From: Marinobacter arenosus
GTDB taxonomy: Bacteria > Pseudomonadota > Gammaproteobacteria > Pseudomonadales > Oleiphilaceae
NCBI RefSeq assembly: GCF_019264345.1
Contig: NZ_JAHVAO010000001.1
Span: forward strand, 1,798,001 to 1,862,000
Length of the DNA: 64,000 bases
Direction of reading: 5' to 3'
Under the pieces are notes generated by a model that was given only the letters and a program-made list of their open reading frames with translations, searched no databases and had not been told where the DNA came from. Shown here piece after piece: positions 7,308 to 16,009 of this stretch (its first letter is position 1; every line of letters starts with the position of its first letter). Both the position numbers and the translations under genes were made by a program.

Positions 7308-8036
7308 CTACTGACCAAGCAGGCATTTACGGGAGTACTCCAGGCTTAGATCCCGCCTTTCGCGCCTGAGTCGGTTTACGTAGTGAGCTGAACCGCCGCG
7401 TCTTAAAAGGGAATCGTAATGATCGACCCGATCGCTTAGGCGCTCGCAGTAGAGGTGATGCTCTCTCTTCTCTTTTGCCTTGCGCTCTTCCTCTCGTTCA
7501 CGATCTCTAATCTCCTGCTGTTCCTGGTAAGACGTCTGTGAAGGAACTGAAGAAGAGCTAGCCAGATTCACTACATTGCTACTATCACGCCCAGAGAAGC
7601 GCTCGTAGCGTTTGCAAGCTGCATCCCGGTAGGTTTTGCTCTGTGGGGCACCGTCCTTGAGGTACTCAGCATTCCAGAAACGACACATTTTCAAACTGGA
7701 CCTGATGGCCGATTGGTTTCTTTGCCGATCGCTAGATTGCTGAGTCGTCGTACTAGATGGCTGAGTCGCCTGAGAGGTTTTGGTGCTCGACGAACCTGGC
7801 CTGACAGTCATCGGTTGCATGTCGGAGAGACGTTGCTGAGTAAATCCGCTGGAAGGCTTTCGCTCAGATCTGTCTCCAGGAGAAACGATTGAAGCCATGA
7901 ATAAGGAATGCAACCCCATCTCATAGAGCATCATCTGTCCGTTGTCGGACTTGAGAAAAAAATAAGCGCCTGCTAGCAGGGCGATGGTGAGCAGGTTGGC
8001 AACAAATACAGCGAGAACGGTCCCTGTAAATCTCAA
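7308..8036 (-). CDS. Membrane-anchored protein of unknown function (island cargo)
   Basis: I choose a TTG start at 8036 because AAAGGAGCTG lies directly upstream at good spacing; the frame also stays open to an ATG at 8147 without a recognisable ribosome-binding site. The 242-residue product begins with a membrane helix (TGTVLAVFVANLLTIALLAGAYFF), followed by a Ser/Thr/Gln-rich low-complexity stretch (about residues 85-115) and a highly charged region (about 185-205, Glu/Arg/Lys) before a basic C-terminus with scattered cysteines. No family is recognised. It sits alone between the two attachment-like sites, so it is probably cargo of the outer integrated element. Confidence 0.5.
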   Translation of the reverse strand: MRFTGTVLAVFVANLLTIALLAGAYFFLKSDNGQMMLYEMGLHSLFMASIVSPGDRSERKPSSGFTQQRLSDMQPMTVRPGSSSTKTSQATQPSSTTTQQSSDRQRNQSAIRSSLKMCRFWNAEYLKDGAPQSKTYRDAACKRYERFSGRDSSNVVNLASSSSVPSQTSYQEQQEIRDREREEERKAKEKREHHLYCERLSDRVDHYDSLLRRGGSAHYVNRLRRERRDLSLEYSRKCLLGQ

Positions 8037-8250
8037 AATCAGCTCCTTTGATCCCGGAAGATGTATGTAATTAATGAGCATACTAGTCATTTGCTGACAA
8101 GATTGGCAGGACGTTTTCGTAACTGAAGGTGTCAACAAAGTGTCCACATAGCCGTGAGCGTGTGTGGTTTTCAGTGGACTTCAGTTTTCGGAAATAACTG
8201 TTTTGGCATGAATTGTGGTTCTCTGTGGCGCTTTGGAAGGCTGCGGCATC

Positions 8251-8276
8251 GGGTTCAATTCCCGCCGTCTCCACCA
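8251..8276 (+). other. tmRNA (ssrA)-like 3' end, probable island attachment site
   Basis: The bases GGGTTCAATTCCCG form a perfect T-arm (stem with TTCAATT loop), followed by an acceptor-stem 3' strand and CCACCA tail ending at 8276. The immediate upstream sequence does not form the rest of a tRNA. T-arm plus acceptor ending GTCTCCACCA matches gammaproteobacterial ssrA 3' ends, a favourite integration target. A strong terminator follows 15 bases later, as expected for the original RNA gene. It is therefore likely the junction between an integrated island on the left and old chromosome on the right. A tRNA-Ser or -Leu origin is a less likely alternative. Confidence 0.6.
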
Positions 8277-8290
8277 AATACCCAGAGAAA

Positions 8291-8316
8291 AGCCCCTGAT
8301 TTCAGGGGCTTTTTTC
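8291..8316 (+). terminator. Rho-independent terminator after the ssrA-like end
   Basis: AGCCCCTGA and TCAGGGGCT form a 9-bp stem with a two-base loop, followed by a T-run. It probably terminated the stable RNA gene whose 3' end remains just upstream. It also lies downstream of the leftward peptidase gene and may act in both directions. Confidence 0.8.
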
Positions 8317-8357
8317 GTTTACCCCCCCCATAAAAGTCAGCAAGCAAACCGCGACCA

Positions 8358-9704
8358 TCACCCCCCGACCAGCTTCAACACCCTCTCCAGCATCGGATCC
8401 CGGCCCTCCTCGCGCCCTTTTCGGCCGAGGTAATGCAGACGGATATGGGGAGGAATGCCGACGTCTTCGTACACCTGGCCATCGAAAGCCCGGTAGATTT
8501 CGTTGGATAAGGTCAGGTGCCAGCCGTTTGGCAAGTGGCGCTCCAGGGTGTCAGACAGGATGCCGTGAGTGGGCTCACCAATCAGGGTGAGACGGGGGTG
8601 CTGAAGCAAAGCGAGCACGAGGATTTCCGCGGCACTGGCCGTCAGCTCGCTGGTCAGCACAAACAGGCTGCCACGGTAGGTTTCCGAGGCAGGGTTAACG
8701 TAGATGGCCTGTTTGCCGGTGAAACCGTTGCCATGGCGAGCTGACTTGGTGAAGGCGAGCCGTTTCCGATCCATCAGGTAGGCGGCAAAGCGCAAGGCAA
8801 CGCCGTCGTAGCCGCCGCCGTTATTGCGGAGATCGACAACCAGATTGGGTAGGTGGCCGACATCGGCGAGTACCGCCTTCATCACGCCGTCGATGGCATC
8901 CAGATCAGCGGCGGGTTCACCGGTCCTCCCGCTCTGGCCGGCCATGGCCCGGATATTCAGATAGCCGATACCTTCACTGAGGCGGCCCCACTCCACCAGA
9001 CGGTTGCCGCCGTGCCTGCCACCGCTGGCAAGGTAATCCTCTCGGATGAGGCCGTGGAGCCAGTCTTTCAGATCGCCCAGGTAGCTGGCGAGTTCGCGGT
9101 CATCATTGGCGTCTTCGAGTTCCCGTGTCAGCCGCTGGTAAAGGGCCGGGTGGGCGCCGGCATTGTAGTGGCCCGAGGGCGTGTGCAAGCGGATATGTCC
9201 GTCTTTGAGCGGCCTCAGCATGGCGGCCATGGTGGCAAACAGCGTTTCCCGTGAGCTGCCGGGCTGAATTTGCCGGCGATAGGTGTGGTATGCCTGGTCC
9301 CACGCCACGCCTTTCAGGTCAAACAGCGCGTACTGCTCGTCGAAGGTTCGCCAAAAGATTTCGAAGTTGTACTCCGGGTCCGCCGGGTCCTGTGTCGGGG
9401 TGGCAGCGGCGTGGGCGGGCAAGGCGGCCAGGCGGCGAAAGCCAATGCGCGTCACACCACTGACCCGGTGGGCACTGAACGCCTGACCACCCGGAGACAC
9501 CGCCAGATCCTCGTAATAATGACCGAGTTCCTGAAGGTTGCCCCTGTAAAGCGGGAGACAGCTGATGGCCGTTTCCTCAAACAACGTGTATCGATCCCCC
9601 TCTATGGCCAGTATTTTGCCGTAACCTTGCGAACGCCAGACGCCCTGCAGGTCTTTGAAATGGGGAACAGAACGGGACTGGTTGCGCCCTTGGCGAGGTT
9701 GCAT
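8358..9704 (-). CDS. S41 family peptidase (C-terminal processing peptidase-like)
   Basis: A 448-residue protein with the S41 tail-specific protease core. It contains DGHIRLHTP (about residue 182), GYLNIRAM, the strand VVDLRNNGGGYDG (about 292-304) typical of S41 enzymes, and TSELTASAAE (about 351-360) carrying the presumed nucleophile Ser357. The first 100 residues form a separate beta-rich N-terminal domain. No signal peptide or PDZ domain is obvious, so it resembles the tricorn/S41 subgroup rather than classical CtpA. It is the first chromosomal gene right of the attachment site, is not in an operon, and substrates are unknown. Confidence 0.8.
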   Translation of the reverse strand: MQPRQGRNQSRSVPHFKDLQGVWRSQGYGKILAIEGDRYTLFEETAISCLPLYRGNLQELGHYYEDLAVSPGGQAFSAHRVSGVTRIGFRRLAALPAHAAATPTQDPADPEYNFEIFWRTFDEQYALFDLKGVAWDQAYHTYRRQIQPGSSRETLFATMAAMLRPLKDGHIRLHTPSGHYNAGAHPALYQRLTRELEDANDDRELASYLGDLKDWLHGLIREDYLASGGRHGGNRLVEWGRLSEGIGYLNIRAMAGQSGRTGEPAADLDAIDGVMKAVLADVGHLPNLVVDLRNNGGGYDGVALRFAAYLMDRKRLAFTKSARHGNGFTGKQAIYVNPASETYRGSLFVLTSELTASAAEILVLALLQHPRLTLIGEPTHGILSDTLERHLPNGWHLTLSNEIYRAFDGQVYEDVGIPPHIRLHYLGRKGREEGRDPMLERVLKLVGG

Positions 9705-9987
9705 AGAGACCTTCGCTTCGTAGAGATCCTGATTCCTACAGCGTAGCCAATTATGGGCCAGAGGATGGTCTATCCGGCCTAATGACTTCCCGATTCCGGT
9801 CGATACCCTCTGAAAGACCTGGTCACCATTTGAAACAAAGCTGTTAAATATTGCTTCAGGGCAAAGCTGCTACTATGGCTACACACCTGAGGCACCGCCA
9901 GCTTGTTGATTTCCTGGGTGCCATTCCCAATCGATACGCCATCAAGCGCCTGTGCCCGGGGCTTGGAATTTGAAAGGATACCGCCGC

Positions 9988-10875
9988 ATGTCCAGCAAAA
10001 CGAAACAGGCCCAGAAACTCCTGCTGTTTCGGCTGTCCGGTTCCCGCCTGTTCGGAATCGGCACTCTGAAGATCCGTGAAATTCTTCCGTTCATGCGGCT
10101 GAGCAAGCTGCCCCACAGTCATCCTGCGGTGATTGGTACGGCCACGTTTCGCGGTTCGGCGGTGCCAGTGATCGATATGGCGGCGGCGGTCGGCCACCCT
10201 CCCCTCACCCCGGAGGAACAGCAAAAGGCGTCGATCATCATCACCGACATTCAGCGCCAGGAGATCGGCTTTCTCGTCCGGGGCGTGCACCAGATCATCG
10301 AAGCGGACTGGAAGCATGTCATGCCGCCACCGAAGGCACTGGGGGACAGGGCCTTCATAACTGGCCTGCTGGACGTCGAGGGGGACATCATCCAGTTGCT
10401 GGATGTGGAGCTGTTATTGGCCAAAGTCTATCCGCAATCTCTGGTGACCCGCGATGTGAGGCTCACCGATGTCGAGAGCGAAACCCTGAAGGCCCTGAAC
10501 ATCCTGCTGGTGGACGATTCCCAGGTTGCCCGGAAACAGTTGTCAGACGTTCTCGACAGCAAGGGCATTTCCTACCAGGTCACCTCCAACGGTGACGAGG
10601 CGCTGCAGATTCTGCTGAAGGACGACGAACTGGCCCGCCCCATCAACATCCTGGTGAGCGACATTGAAATGCCCGGGCTGGACGGCTACGAACTCACGTT
10701 CAACGTGCGGGATAACCCGGCCCTGAAACAGCCCTACGTGATTCTTCACACCTCACTGAACAGCGAGATGAGCCTGAGTTACGCGAACCAGGTCGGCGCC
10801 AATGAGGCGCTGACCAAGTTTGATGCCAAAGAGCTGTTACAGGCCATGCTGCGGGGCGCCAGGGAATCCGGCTAG
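9988..10875 (+). CDS. cheV: CheV-like chemotaxis coupling protein (CheW-REC fusion)
   Basis: A 295-residue protein from the ATG at 9988, preceded by GAAAGGA; the frame is open further upstream without a better start. Residues about 8-150 are a CheW domain (LLLFRLSGSRLFGIGTLKIR..., PVIDMAAAVG) that couples receptors to CheA. Residues about 165-290 are a response-regulator receiver with acidic pocket LLVDDS, phosphoacceptor in SDIEMPGLDGYE and conserved Lys in LTKFDAKEL. This fusion defines CheV, thought to tune CheA signalling by adaptation or phosphate sink. No other chemotaxis genes are adjacent. It converges with the next gene with a 4-base overlap. Confidence 0.88.
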   Translation: MSSKTKQAQKLLLFRLSGSRLFGIGTLKIREILPFMRLSKLPHSHPAVIGTATFRGSAVPVIDMAAAVGHPPLTPEEQQKASIIITDIQRQEIGFLVRGVHQIIEADWKHVMPPPKALGDRAFITGLLDVEGDIIQLLDVELLLAKVYPQSLVTRDVRLTDVESETLKALNILLVDDSQVARKQLSDVLDSKGISYQVTSNGDEALQILLKDDELARPINILVSDIEMPGLDGYELTFNVRDNPALKQPYVILHTSLNSEMSLSYANQVGANEALTKFDAKELLQAMLRGARESG

Positions 10876-11549
10876 AATCCGAACCAGTTTTGCTTGATGG
10901 TTTCGTACTGCTCTTTGGTGATGATGCCCTCCTCGGCTAACCGACGCATTTCCGCGACGGCCAGGGGAATGCGGCGCTTGCCTGTCGGCAACTGGCTCTG
11001 ACCCCGTGTAATTCCTGCGCACAGCCCCTCAATAAAGAGCGCCAGGCGGGCCTCGTCAGACAGCTTGGCATCCAGGCGGAACAACACCACATCGCTGTTC
11101 AACGCCACGAATTCATAGCAATGCCGGCGCAGGCGCAGCGCCAGCGCCATCAGCCCCAGCGCCACCACCGCCGGCGCCAGTAGCCACAGGGGCGCAGCCG
11201 GCAGAAACGAGTAGATGGCCGCCGGCAGGGTCAACAGGCAGATCGCGACGAACCAGAGTTTGTATCGGTTGTCCTTCACTTCCCTCGGTGCCGGGTCCAC
11301 GAAAGTCAGGTCGAGCACTTGTTCCGGCAGCTCCTTCGTCCGCCGGTGGGTGCTGATCAACAGGTAGTGCTGATTGAACCGCTTGAACAAGGTGCTGGTC
11401 TTGGCACGCACATTGGTTTGCCGAAGCTTGCTGTTCACCTGCCAGGTCTCCCGGGGCGGCAATTCCCACCCCGGGCGTTGTAACTCAAGATTCGGTGCGG
11501 CCCAGTTGTCCAGGTCTATGATGTCGCTCTGGCTTACTGCAACTGTCAC
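10872..11549 (-). CDS. Membrane protein with SHOCT-like C-terminus
   Basis: A 225-residue protein. An N-terminal soluble part (about 1-95) precedes two adjacent membrane helices (about 99-117 and 121-140, separated by a proline-rich turn), then a second soluble domain. The last 30 residues (AVAEMRRLAEEGIITKEQYE) resemble the SHOCT motif, a short helical module found at the C-terminus of many bacterial proteins. It lies directly downstream of the large lipoprotein gene (14-base gap) and may be the last gene of the envelope-machine operon. Function unknown. Confidence 0.6.
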   Translation of the reverse strand: MTVAVSQSDIIDLDNWAAPNLELQRPGWELPPRETWQVNSKLRQTNVRAKTSTLFKRFNQHYLLISTHRRTKELPEQVLDLTFVDPAPREVKDNRYKLWFVAICLLTLPAAIYSFLPAAPLWLLAPAVVALGLMALALRLRRHCYEFVALNSDVVLFRLDAKLSDEARLALFIEGLCAGITRGQSQLPTGKRRIPLAVAEMRRLAEEGIITKEQYETIKQNWFGF

Positions 11550-11563
11550 GTTTCTTATCCTTC

Positions 11564-14479
11564 TTAGGGTGTCGGGAACTCAAATTTTTCCGGGTCGTTG
11601 TAAAGGTGGGCGCCACTGTCGAGCCACTCGGCAATCAGGCGCAGCTCCGCGTCGGTGAGCATGCCCATGTGAGATTGCCGGATGGCATCGGTGCCCGCGG
11701 TTTCCACTTCGTACAAATCGTCGTCCGGATCGTCATCGAACAGGCTGAAGAAGCGCGCGCTGGCGATGGCACCCCGGGCACTCATCAAACGCCGGGCAAA
11801 GCACACGCCGGGATCCGGCAGCACGGTCAGGTCACCCTGAACGCCTTCGGGACAGGCACCGTCCACGGTCGGGTCGACTTCAACCCACTCGCCGTTCTCC
11901 TGCTTCAGGTAGTAATCGGGCTCGAACAGCTCGACATAGGATTCAAGCTGGCGCCCATCCCAGGAGGCATTGCCGTTGCCCAGTAACAGACCATTTGAAG
12001 CTCCACTACCAGAGTCGCCAGGACATGGCTTGCCACCCTGCTCGGCAGCCGTGTGGCAGTTCTGGCACGCCGTGGTATTTCCCGTGTTCGGATTAATCCG
12101 GCATTCTCTCCAGATCGGCTGGATGTGCTCTTTGTAGTTGATGGTGGCCTTGCAGTCGCTGGTCCAGTTGGTCAGGCACGATGCGTCGGTAACCGGCGCA
12201 GGCGTGGTCAGGTCCGCGTAGGGAATCTCGAACGCCAGGGACTCGTCCGGGGGATTGCTCCAGTAGTCCTCGTAGCGAACGGTGTCCGCCCAGGTTGTGG
12301 TCAGCTGGCCCAGCGAGTTCAACAGGGCTTCGGCCATGGTGTCTTTCCAGTTGGCCGCAATGATGGTGGGGTTGGCGTTCGGGAACGGCATGGCATCCCC
12401 CGGCGCGCCGGGGTTGGCCGAGGCCAGCTCAATGTCCGTGCGGGCGTGCGGGATATCCACTTCCGGATCGTGGCAGCCGTAGCACTTCAGCAGCTGGCCG
12501 TCCTCCAGCAACAGCGACTGCGGGTGCTGGGTCAGGTAGTTGTAGTTGTAATCCTCGGCGGCAATCAGATCCACGCGTTTACCGTATTTGTTCACCACCT
12601 CGAAGGTGAAGCTGGTGTCGGCCGGCACTTTCACCATGGCGGAGCCATCGGGCTCAACCATACCGTATGAAAGCACGTCGTAAAGTATCCGGTTACCGGA
12701 ACCGACCAGTGGTGTCAGGCCCAACGGTGGCTGTGGGCCGTCACTGGGATTGAGAATTGGGTCGGTCAGGATAGCCTGTTCAAGCTCAGGCGGGATCTCG
12801 CGCATGCCCAGCACCCGGATAAACCGCTCAGACCGGTCATCCGGGTGGGTCAGGGAAGGATCGCGACGGGTTTCAATCCCGCCGTCATACAATTCCGCCA
12901 TGTCTGCACCGTCCATGTCGTAGACGCTGCGAATATGGAACACGGCGGTGTTCTCTTCCAGGTTCAGGGAGTGCTGGTCACCGGTGTAGGGCTGCGCCAG
13001 TTCGTTGGCATCGGCGATCACGATGTCGGTGTACAGCGCGCGTTTGTGGCCCTGGACCACCGGCAGCCGGGTGTTCTGCTGCGGATCCACCATCCATATG
13101 CCGTACTGGGGATCGCTCAGGTTATCGACGGTCGATGAGCCTTCGCAAACGCCGGTGATCTGAGCGTCTGAGATCAGGCACTGGGCCCAGCTGGCCAGCA
13201 GCCGGCCGGAGCCGTCGCCGTAGGGCGCCACGGCGCTGTACCAACCCGCCGGCGACACCTGGTTCGGATAGAAGTTGACCAGGCCGGGGGTCATGGATTC
13301 TTCCGCTTCGCCGATCACGCTCTCGTCCACGGGCTTGCCCACGGCAAAGAAGTTCTGACTGTTGACCATCACCACATCGCCGCCATAGATGGGGTTGAAG
13401 ACGTGGCGCATGATGGTCAGCAGGTTGCCATCATCCAGCGGGATCGGATCCATGTAGTGGATAAACGAGGCATCGGAAAATTCCTCGCTGAGGCTACCGA
13501 AGTAACGGTGCACGTTGCCGCCGCTGGGGGTAATGCGGTACATGCTGAGCACGTCCTCCACGAAGACGCGCTCGCCTTCCACCTCACCCGCCAGCGACGC
13601 ACCGCACTTGTCTTCCACGGTCCATTCCTTGGGCTGCTCCAGGCCGGACGGGAATTTGCCGCCATTGCCCTGCCCGAAACCGCCACCATGGGGCTGCTGG
13701 TTGAAGTTGGGGTTATCGATGTTCTCGAGGGTACAGTCCTGGAGGGTCTCGTAGAGCCGACCAAAACGAATGAACACGACCTGGCCATCGTTCATGGTGC
13801 TCGGCTCGATGTCGTGGAACTGGCCGAAGGTAATCTGCGCCAGCTCGGTGCCATCGGGGTTCACCGAGTGCAGCAGCGAGGCCGGCTCGTTGAAATCCTC
13901 CAGGTACTCGCGCAGGTCCAGCAGGCGCCAGTCACCGCGCCCATGCTGGCGCGAGGACGAGAAGATGATCTTGCCCTCGTTGGTGTAGGTCGGGTTGGTG
14001 TCCTCACCCGCATTCGCAAGGTCATCGTCCGCCAGAACGCGGCGAATCGTGCCTGTCGCGAAGGTGTATTCGTAGATGTTCCAGGTGAAGTTGTCCGGGC
14101 TGTTCGCAGGACCATGGGCCGCAAAGACCATGCGCTCACCGTCCGGTGAAACGTCCAGATCCTTGACGTCGTAGGCGGTACTGCCGAAGTAGTCATCAAG
14201 GATGCTGCGCTCACTGGAGCTCAGGGCAATTCGATCACGCACCATCAGCTTGGCCCCGGGCCTGAAGGCGTAGGGCGCACGCGGATCCAGGGGCGGTCGT
14301 ATATTGACTGACGACGTATCCCCCATCTCCGGATAATTCCGGACCACGTAAGCAAAGGGCTGGTCAGAGAGGATGGCCTGATCGTTATCGCTCAGTTCTC
14401 CCTCAAAGCAACCACTCAGGCCGACGGCGGCCAGACCAGCCAGCACGAGGCCGCGGGCCTTCCTTTGAAATGTATGCAT
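11564..14479 (-). CDS. Di-haem PD40/HzsA-related lipoprotein
   Basis: A 971-residue protein from the ATG at 14479, chosen for the GGGGAGTAGGATC ribosome-binding region; a longer frame to 14503 is less likely. It has a lipoprotein signal (VGLSGC at about residues 19-24). The N-terminal part has PD40/WD-like beta-propeller stretches (DVSPDGERMVFAAHG, TYTNEGKIIFSSSRQHG). Two c-type haem-binding CxxCH motifs occur in the C-terminal half: CYGCH (about residue 660) and CQNCH (about 810). Proteins annotated as HzsA-related or PD40 share this propeller plus cytochrome design. It ends the minus-strand cluster with TolQ/TolR and AgmX-like genes. An electron-transfer or redox-sensing part in an energised envelope complex is conceivable; the actual role is unknown. 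Confidence 0.7.
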   Translation of the reverse strand: MHTFQRKARGLVLAGLAAVGLSGCFEGELSDNDQAILSDQPFAYVVRNYPEMGDTSSVNIRPPLDPRAPYAFRPGAKLMVRDRIALSSSERSILDDYFGSTAYDVKDLDVSPDGERMVFAAHGPANSPDNFTWNIYEYTFATGTIRRVLADDDLANAGEDTNPTYTNEGKIIFSSSRQHGRGDWRLLDLREYLEDFNEPASLLHSVNPDGTELAQITFGQFHDIEPSTMNDGQVVFIRFGRLYETLQDCTLENIDNPNFNQQPHGGGFGQGNGGKFPSGLEQPKEWTVEDKCGASLAGEVEGERVFVEDVLSMYRITPSGGNVHRYFGSLSEEFSDASFIHYMDPIPLDDGNLLTIMRHVFNPIYGGDVVMVNSQNFFAVGKPVDESVIGEAEESMTPGLVNFYPNQVSPAGWYSAVAPYGDGSGRLLASWAQCLISDAQITGVCEGSSTVDNLSDPQYGIWMVDPQQNTRLPVVQGHKRALYTDIVIADANELAQPYTGDQHSLNLEENTAVFHIRSVYDMDGADMAELYDGGIETRRDPSLTHPDDRSERFIRVLGMREIPPELEQAILTDPILNPSDGPQPPLGLTPLVGSGNRILYDVLSYGMVEPDGSAMVKVPADTSFTFEVVNKYGKRVDLIAAEDYNYNYLTQHPQSLLLEDGQLLKCYGCHDPEVDIPHARTDIELASANPGAPGDAMPFPNANPTIIAANWKDTMAEALLNSLGQLTTTWADTVRYEDYWSNPPDESLAFEIPYADLTTPAPVTDASCLTNWTSDCKATINYKEHIQPIWRECRINPNTGNTTACQNCHTAAEQGGKPCPGDSGSGASNGLLLGNGNASWDGRQLESYVELFEPDYYLKQENGEWVEVDPTVDGACPEGVQGDLTVLPDPGVCFARRLMSARGAIASARFFSLFDDDPDDDLYEVETAGTDAIRQSHMGMLTDAELRLIAEWLDSGAHLYNDPEKFEFPTP

Positions 14480-14551
14480 GATCCTACTCCCCTGCCTGAA
14501 CATCCAACGTCAATCAGGCTCCGACCGGGAATGGCCGGAGCCCGTTGACCA

Positions 14552-15493
14552 TTAACCAGGCATAAAATCGAACTTGTAATTGACCGGTGTTGCTGCGACA
14601 TCCTCCGGTCCGAAGGAAATCATCTGAATCCGGGCCAGAAGCTTGAGCTCCAGTTTCTGATCCGCCAGCTGACTGTCCACCAGATTGATGCTGGAGATGC
14701 TGCCGTCCGGCTCAATCACGATATGAAACACGAACTTGCCCTTGAGCCCCGGATCGCTTCGCAGCGCCCGGTTATACAGCGCGTAGATGGCGCCCTTGTG
14801 CTGCTCGAACACCCGGCGGATGGATTCCATGTCGCGGCCACCGTCCACGCTGGAGCGATGGGAGCCGCCACTGCTGCTGCCACTGCCGCCGCCTCCGGTA
14901 CCACTGCCGATCGGGCTATCAACGGCAGTGGACGAGTGCGCCGCCAGCTGTGTGCCGCTGCCCGAATCGTTCATCACCGAGCTGTTCACACCCCCGCTGG
15001 TCTTGGTGGCCGATGTGGCTCCCAGCACCGAGCGGGCCGCTTTGGCTGCAGCACCGGTTTTCACGTTGGTGTTCTGAGCCTGAAGCTTCGCCACGTCCAG
15101 CGAACTGCGCAGTGAAGACAATTCATCGGAGAAGGCCGCCACACCCATCTTGGACACCTTTTCCCGGGCCTTCTTCACTTCCTTGGCGGGCGCCGGTTCC
15201 GGAGCGGCCTTTTTCTCCGCCGTTTCAGGCTTCTCTTCCTGCTTGACCGGTTCGGGCGGTGGTGGTGGCGGTGCGACCTTGCGCTGCTCGATCAGCACCT
15301 TGGCCAGGCTCGGTGGCACCCGTTCTCTTTCCTCGCGCTCAATCTCCGGTAGCGGCAGCCATGGGAAGACCACGGCCAGCAACAGGAGCAACAGCAACAG
15401 TCGTTTCAGAATGCGTTTGAAGCGGCTGTCTTCGTCACCACTGGCGTCCCAGGGCAGAGCGAATTCGTAGGGTGTTGTTGTCATTGCAGTCAT
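14552..15493 (-). CDS. AgmX/TonB-like energy transducer
   Basis: A 313-residue protein from the ATG at 15493 (GGAGGGAATCG upstream). The layout is TonB-like: short cytoplasmic N-terminus, one membrane helix (about residues 31-48, leucine-rich), a Pro-rich periplasmic linker (APPPPPPEPVKQEEKPETAE), a Gly/Ser-rich spacer, and a C-terminal domain (about 220-313) with SIRRVFEQHKGAIYALYNRAL and GKFVFHIVIEPDGSISSINL typical of the AgmX/PglI C-terminal family. Such proteins use the proton motive force harvested by TolQ/TolR-like motors. In Myxococcus, GltG and GltJ of the gliding machine contain related domains. It follows the second ExbD gene by 12 bases. Confidence 0.82.
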   Translation of the reverse strand: MTAMTTTPYEFALPWDASGDEDSRFKRILKRLLLLLLLLAVVFPWLPLPEIEREERERVPPSLAKVLIEQRKVAPPPPPPEPVKQEEKPETAEKKAAPEPAPAKEVKKAREKVSKMGVAAFSDELSSLRSSLDVAKLQAQNTNVKTGAAAKAARSVLGATSATKTSGGVNSSVMNDSGSGTQLAAHSSTAVDSPIGSGTGGGGSGSSSGGSHRSSVDGGRDMESIRRVFEQHKGAIYALYNRALRSDPGLKGKFVFHIVIEPDGSISSINLVDSQLADQKLELKLLARIQMISFGPEDVAATPVNYKFDFMPG

Positions 15494-15505
15494 CGATTCC
15501 CTCCG

Positions 15506-16009
15506 TTAGGCGCCACTGGTGCTGGAAACGCGGGAAACGGCCATGGAAAGATCCCGATAATCTGCCTTGGCACAGGTGAGCATCACCCGCTTCAGGAGTT
15601 CGTAGGGAATTTCCTGGTCACCCAGAATGGTTACCGCCCGTCCCAGGGTTTTCTCGCGCTCGGTCAGTTCCGTACGCTTGGTCGCCTGGAACCGAAGCTC
15701 TTCCATCAGCCCGTCAATCAGGCCGTTGGAGGTGATCACTTCGTCAATGGTGGCAACGGGGCGGCCGTCCACGAGAATGTCGTCCTCGGTGATGGTCACC
15801 ACGGTGGTCTCCTTCGGACGCTCTTCCGCCGTCGAATCCGGCAGGACAACATCGTTGACCTTGAGAATTTCATTGCTGCCGGAGTTCAACAGCAGGAAGA
15901 AGACCAGGATGGTGAAGATGTCCATCAACGACACCAGGTTCAGCTTGGCCGGTTTCATGAACGACTTGGCGCTGCTCTGAAGTCCGAAGGAAGTCACTTT
16001 CTCATTCAT
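15506..16009 (-). CDS. ExbD/TolR-family proton channel subunit (second copy)
   Basis: A 167-residue protein with the ExbD/TolR plan: cytoplasmic N-terminus, one membrane helix (about residues 26-42, preceded by NLVSLMDIFTILVFFLLL, where the Asp is the proton-relay residue D30), and a periplasmic domain with VVTITEDDILVDGRPV. The start has an excellent ribosome-binding site (GAAAGGAGGAAAGTC) and overlaps the stop of the first ExbD by 4 bases. Two different TolR-type subunits next to one TolQ-type gene is unusual for nutrient uptake systems and matches AglQ/AglS next to AglR in Myxococcus gliding motors. Confidence 0.88.
   Translation of the reverse strand: MNEKVTSFGLQSSAKSFMKPAKLNLVSLMDIFTILVFFLLLNSGSNEILKVNDVVLPDSTAEERPKETTVVTITEDDILVDGRPVATIDEVITSNGLIDGLMEELRFQATKRTELTEREKTLGRAVTILGDQEIPYELLKRVMLTCAKADYRDLSMAVSRVSSTSGA

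Larger units (their letters stand above)
8037..8357. other. Gene-free stretch containing an island attachment end
   Basis: No gene is supported. The 64-codon minus-strand frame here reads through the tmRNA-like 3' end and is an artefact. The stretch carries the probable attachment site (8251-8276) and a rho-independent terminator (8291-8315), described separately. Left of the attachment core no tmRNA body is recognisable, as expected if foreign DNA displaced it. Confidence 0.5.

Noticed and set aside
8083..8277. 64-codon minus-strand frame beginning MVETAGIEP
   Set aside because: It is a translation of the tmRNA-like 3' end and acceptor sequence, a common artefact at stable RNA genes.
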